Shown: piece after piece, positions 62,270 to 64,000 of the stretch
How positions within the stretch are numbered: the first letter of the stretch is position 1
How the letters are laid out: each line of letters starts with the position of its first letter
Assembly (NCBI GenBank): GCA_963556495.2
Contig: OY747721.1
Coordinates: forward strand, 30,070,849-30,134,848
Source: Valencia hispanica
Taxonomy: Eukaryota > Chordata > Actinopteri > Cyprinodontiformes > Valenciidae
Direction: 5' to 3'
Length of the DNA: 64,000 bases
Made by a program: the position numbers and the translations under genes
The notes under the pieces: model-generated
Databases searched by the model: none
The model's input: the letters and a program-made list of their open reading frames with translations, nothing else
What the model was told of the DNA's origin: nothing

Positions 62270-63105
62270 AAAATACTTTATTGATCCCAGAGGGAAATTA
62301 GGTGTTGTCGTAGTAAATACAATTAATTCTTTAAGGAGTTGTTGTAGATCATGATGGCTGTGGGCAGGAATGATTTCATCGGTCTGTGTTGCAGCGAAAC
62401 TGAAGAAGCCTCTGACTGAAGACATTCTGTTGTTGTAGGGTGGTCTTATGAAGAGGATGCTCAGGGTTGTCTATAATTCTTTTGATTTTATGAAGAATTC
62501 TTCTTTGTCTTCTTATCATCTCCAGTGGTTCCAAAGCAGTGCCAAGAACAGAACCAGACTTCTTTATCAGGTTGTTTAGCCTTTTTAAGTCCCTGGCTCT
62601 GATGCTGCTACCCCAACGGATGATGGCTGAAGAGATTACTGTTGTGGCACAACAGACTTGTAGAAAATTTGCAGCATCTTGCTGCAAACCTTGAAGGACC
62701 TAAGAAGTACAGTCTGCTCTCTCCCTTCTTGTAGACTGCTTCACTGTTCAGTCTCCAGTCCAGTCTGCTGTCCAGGTGAACACCTAAGTATTTATACTCC
62801 TCAACCACCTCCACTTCTTCTCCCAAGATGGAAACAGTGTTTGACTTATCTCTGTTTCTTCTGAAATCTACAATAATCTCATGTGTTGTTTTTCACATTC
62901 AAGGTAAGATGATTGTTTCCAGACCATGTCACAAAGCGGTCCTCCAGTGCTCTGCATTCAGCTCCTTGCCCATCTCTTATACATCTGACAATTGCAGAGT
63001 CATCTGAGTATTTCTGCAGATGACAGGTTTCTTATTTGTACTGGAAGTCTGAGGTGTACAAAGTGAAAAGGAATGGTGAGAGTGGGGTCCCCTGCCAAAA
63101 TAACA
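62270..63105 (-). pseudogene. Rex1-like LINE: reverse transcriptase C-terminal half and 3' end
   Basis: On the minus strand the order is G-T-P-L-S-P-F-L-F-T (near 63080), Y-S-D-D-S-A-I-V (near 63000; the catalytic Y-x-D-D box), a G-N-N-H-L-T-L-N-V-K segment, V-V-E-E-Y-K-Y-L-G-V-H-L-D-S-R-L-D-W (62760-62810), Y-K-K-G-E-S-R-L-Y-F-L, G-S-S-I-R-A-R-D-L-K-R, I-I-D-N-P-E-H-P-L-H, and the 3' tail around AGTATTTTTGAACTGAA. Frameshifts break it into several frames. The tail is split by the RTE-like insertion. Confidence 0.85.
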
Positions 63106-63650
63106 CTGGTGAACTCTCTTGGTAAATAATATGGATGAAAACTTACTGCCAAGAGTTCAATATCTGGGCTGGAGACGACACTTCAGATGGATGACACCAT
63201 CTGTTGTTGATAACCATTGCTACTCTACCTCCTTTTCTTTTCCTGCTCCTCTTCAGATATCTGCTCGTATAGTCAGGAAGCCTGGCAGAGAGACATTGGA
63301 GTCAGGGATATGTTCCTGCAGCCACGTCTCAGTGAAACACATAACACTGCACGATACTCTGGCTGAGTCTTTGTAAGGGCTTGGAGTTCATCCATCTTGT
63401 TAGCCAGAGATCTCACATTGGTCATTATGATCGATGGAAGAGATGGTTTGAACTTCCTCCTTCTGTCTCATTTTTGCTCCTGCTCTGCATCCATGCCTCC
63501 TTCTCAACTCATCAGGGATTTGTGGCTTCAGTTGAGGTATTATTTCAGCTTTTGCAATGTTAATCAGCTGCTCCTCTGTTTTCTTTGCTCAAGAAAACGG
63601 AGGAACCAACGTCCGAAAAAACAAAACTCAATATGTAGCTAACAGAGCCA
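63106..63650 (-). pseudogene. Rex1-like LINE: endonuclease N-terminal part
   Basis: On the minus strand the translation gives P-Q-I-P-D-E-L-R-R-R, R-A-G-A-K, then N-V-R-S-L-A-N-K-M-D-E-L (near 63390-63425), L-Q-E-H-I-P-D-S-N-V-S-L-P-G (near 63270-63320) and I-R-A-D-I. This is the start of a Jockey-superfamily apurinic-type endonuclease. It joins the reverse transcriptase part at about 63105-63120 with the rest of the endonuclease and the first RT motifs missing. Confidence 0.75.
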
Positions 63651-63861
63651 TTCCAACATGCAGCCAGCCAGAGCAGTGCAATTCTAGAATCAGTAGTAGT
63701 GGAGGTGAAGGACCACTTAAATATGCTGGCAGACTTGATCAGAGCCCATATATTCAGTTCTTCTGCCCAAGGACTGGTATGATATGCATATCTTTTTATT
63801 ATTTCTTTCTTTACACATACAAGAGACTGTTCACATGTAAAAGATGTATGACTAATATAAT

Positions 63862-64000
63862 GGAATAGTCCTTATTGTCATTGTCCGGGGGGGGGGGGGT
63901 ACAACATAACTGAGGGTGCTCACATAGAACCACCTTACACCGCAGCAAATTTAGGAAGGAAAATCAAGGAAGAAAAACAGCTGATGGACTACTGAGGCAG
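63862..64000 (-). repeat. possible retroposon 3' end running off the window
   Basis: TCCTTATTGTCATTGTCC, a G-run of 13 at 63886-63898 and GTACAACATAACTGAGGGTGCTCA resemble the minus-strand 3' end of a fish LINE/SINE. The rest is outside the window. Confidence 0.45.

Overview
This is vertebrate nuclear DNA, almost certainly from a teleost fish. The only host gene I can support is the 5' part of ca10, which encodes the secreted, catalytically inactive carbonic anhydrase-related protein 10. It lies on the + strand. Exon 1 (coding 13482-13542) carries the signal peptide. Exon 2 (53008-53082) carries the start of the mature protein, with the [19 protein letters not shown] block that is near-invariant in CA10. 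Intron 1 is about 39.5 kb. Intron 2 runs off the right edge, and exon 3 was not found. The teleost assignment rests on the residues and on the repeat fauna: Rex1-like, L2 and RTE-like LINEs, fish-type tRNA SINEs with (ATGG)n tails, and many Tc1, PIF/Harbinger, hAT, Kolobok-like and piggyBac-like relics.

Layout: 1-12150 is AT-rich upstream DNA with a Tc1 relic, a 1.6 kb TTAA-flanked THAP-bearing transposon (2337-3963), a polypyrimidine tract, and a 775 bp TIR element (8568-9342). 12150-13720 is CpG-rich promoter and leader DNA ending in exon 1. A 290 bp TG/TA/CA microsatellite lies 770 bp into intron 1. 15900-30200 is mostly unique intron with a 106 bp foldback, SINEs, a G-rich unclassified repeat and an 884 bp hAT element. 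30200-36800 is a dense nest of mobile DNA: a Tc1 relic holding two later insertions, a Myb/SANT-coding relic, a piggyBac-like 5' end with an in-frame tandem repeat, and a retrovirus-like LTR whose primer site matches tRNA-Trp. 38100-48800 holds an L2 fragment, a DNA element, a SINE with target duplications, two Tc1 copies (one 1.58 kb with both inverted repeats), a second copy of the 775 bp element, and a hAT insertion. After exon 2 come a tRNA-type SINE, a Tc1 relic interrupted by an internally deleted L2, candidate conserved non-coding blocks, and an RTE-like LINE inserted with a perfect 13 bp duplication into a Rex1-like LINE.

No mobile element here appears to encode an intact protein. I see no operon, CRISPR array, rRNA gene or free-standing tRNA gene. 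I found no new multi-gene system. The unusual material is the nested transposon stratigraphy and several structured repeats. Family names come from recognised protein motifs, terminal repeats and target duplications read by eye; no search was run.
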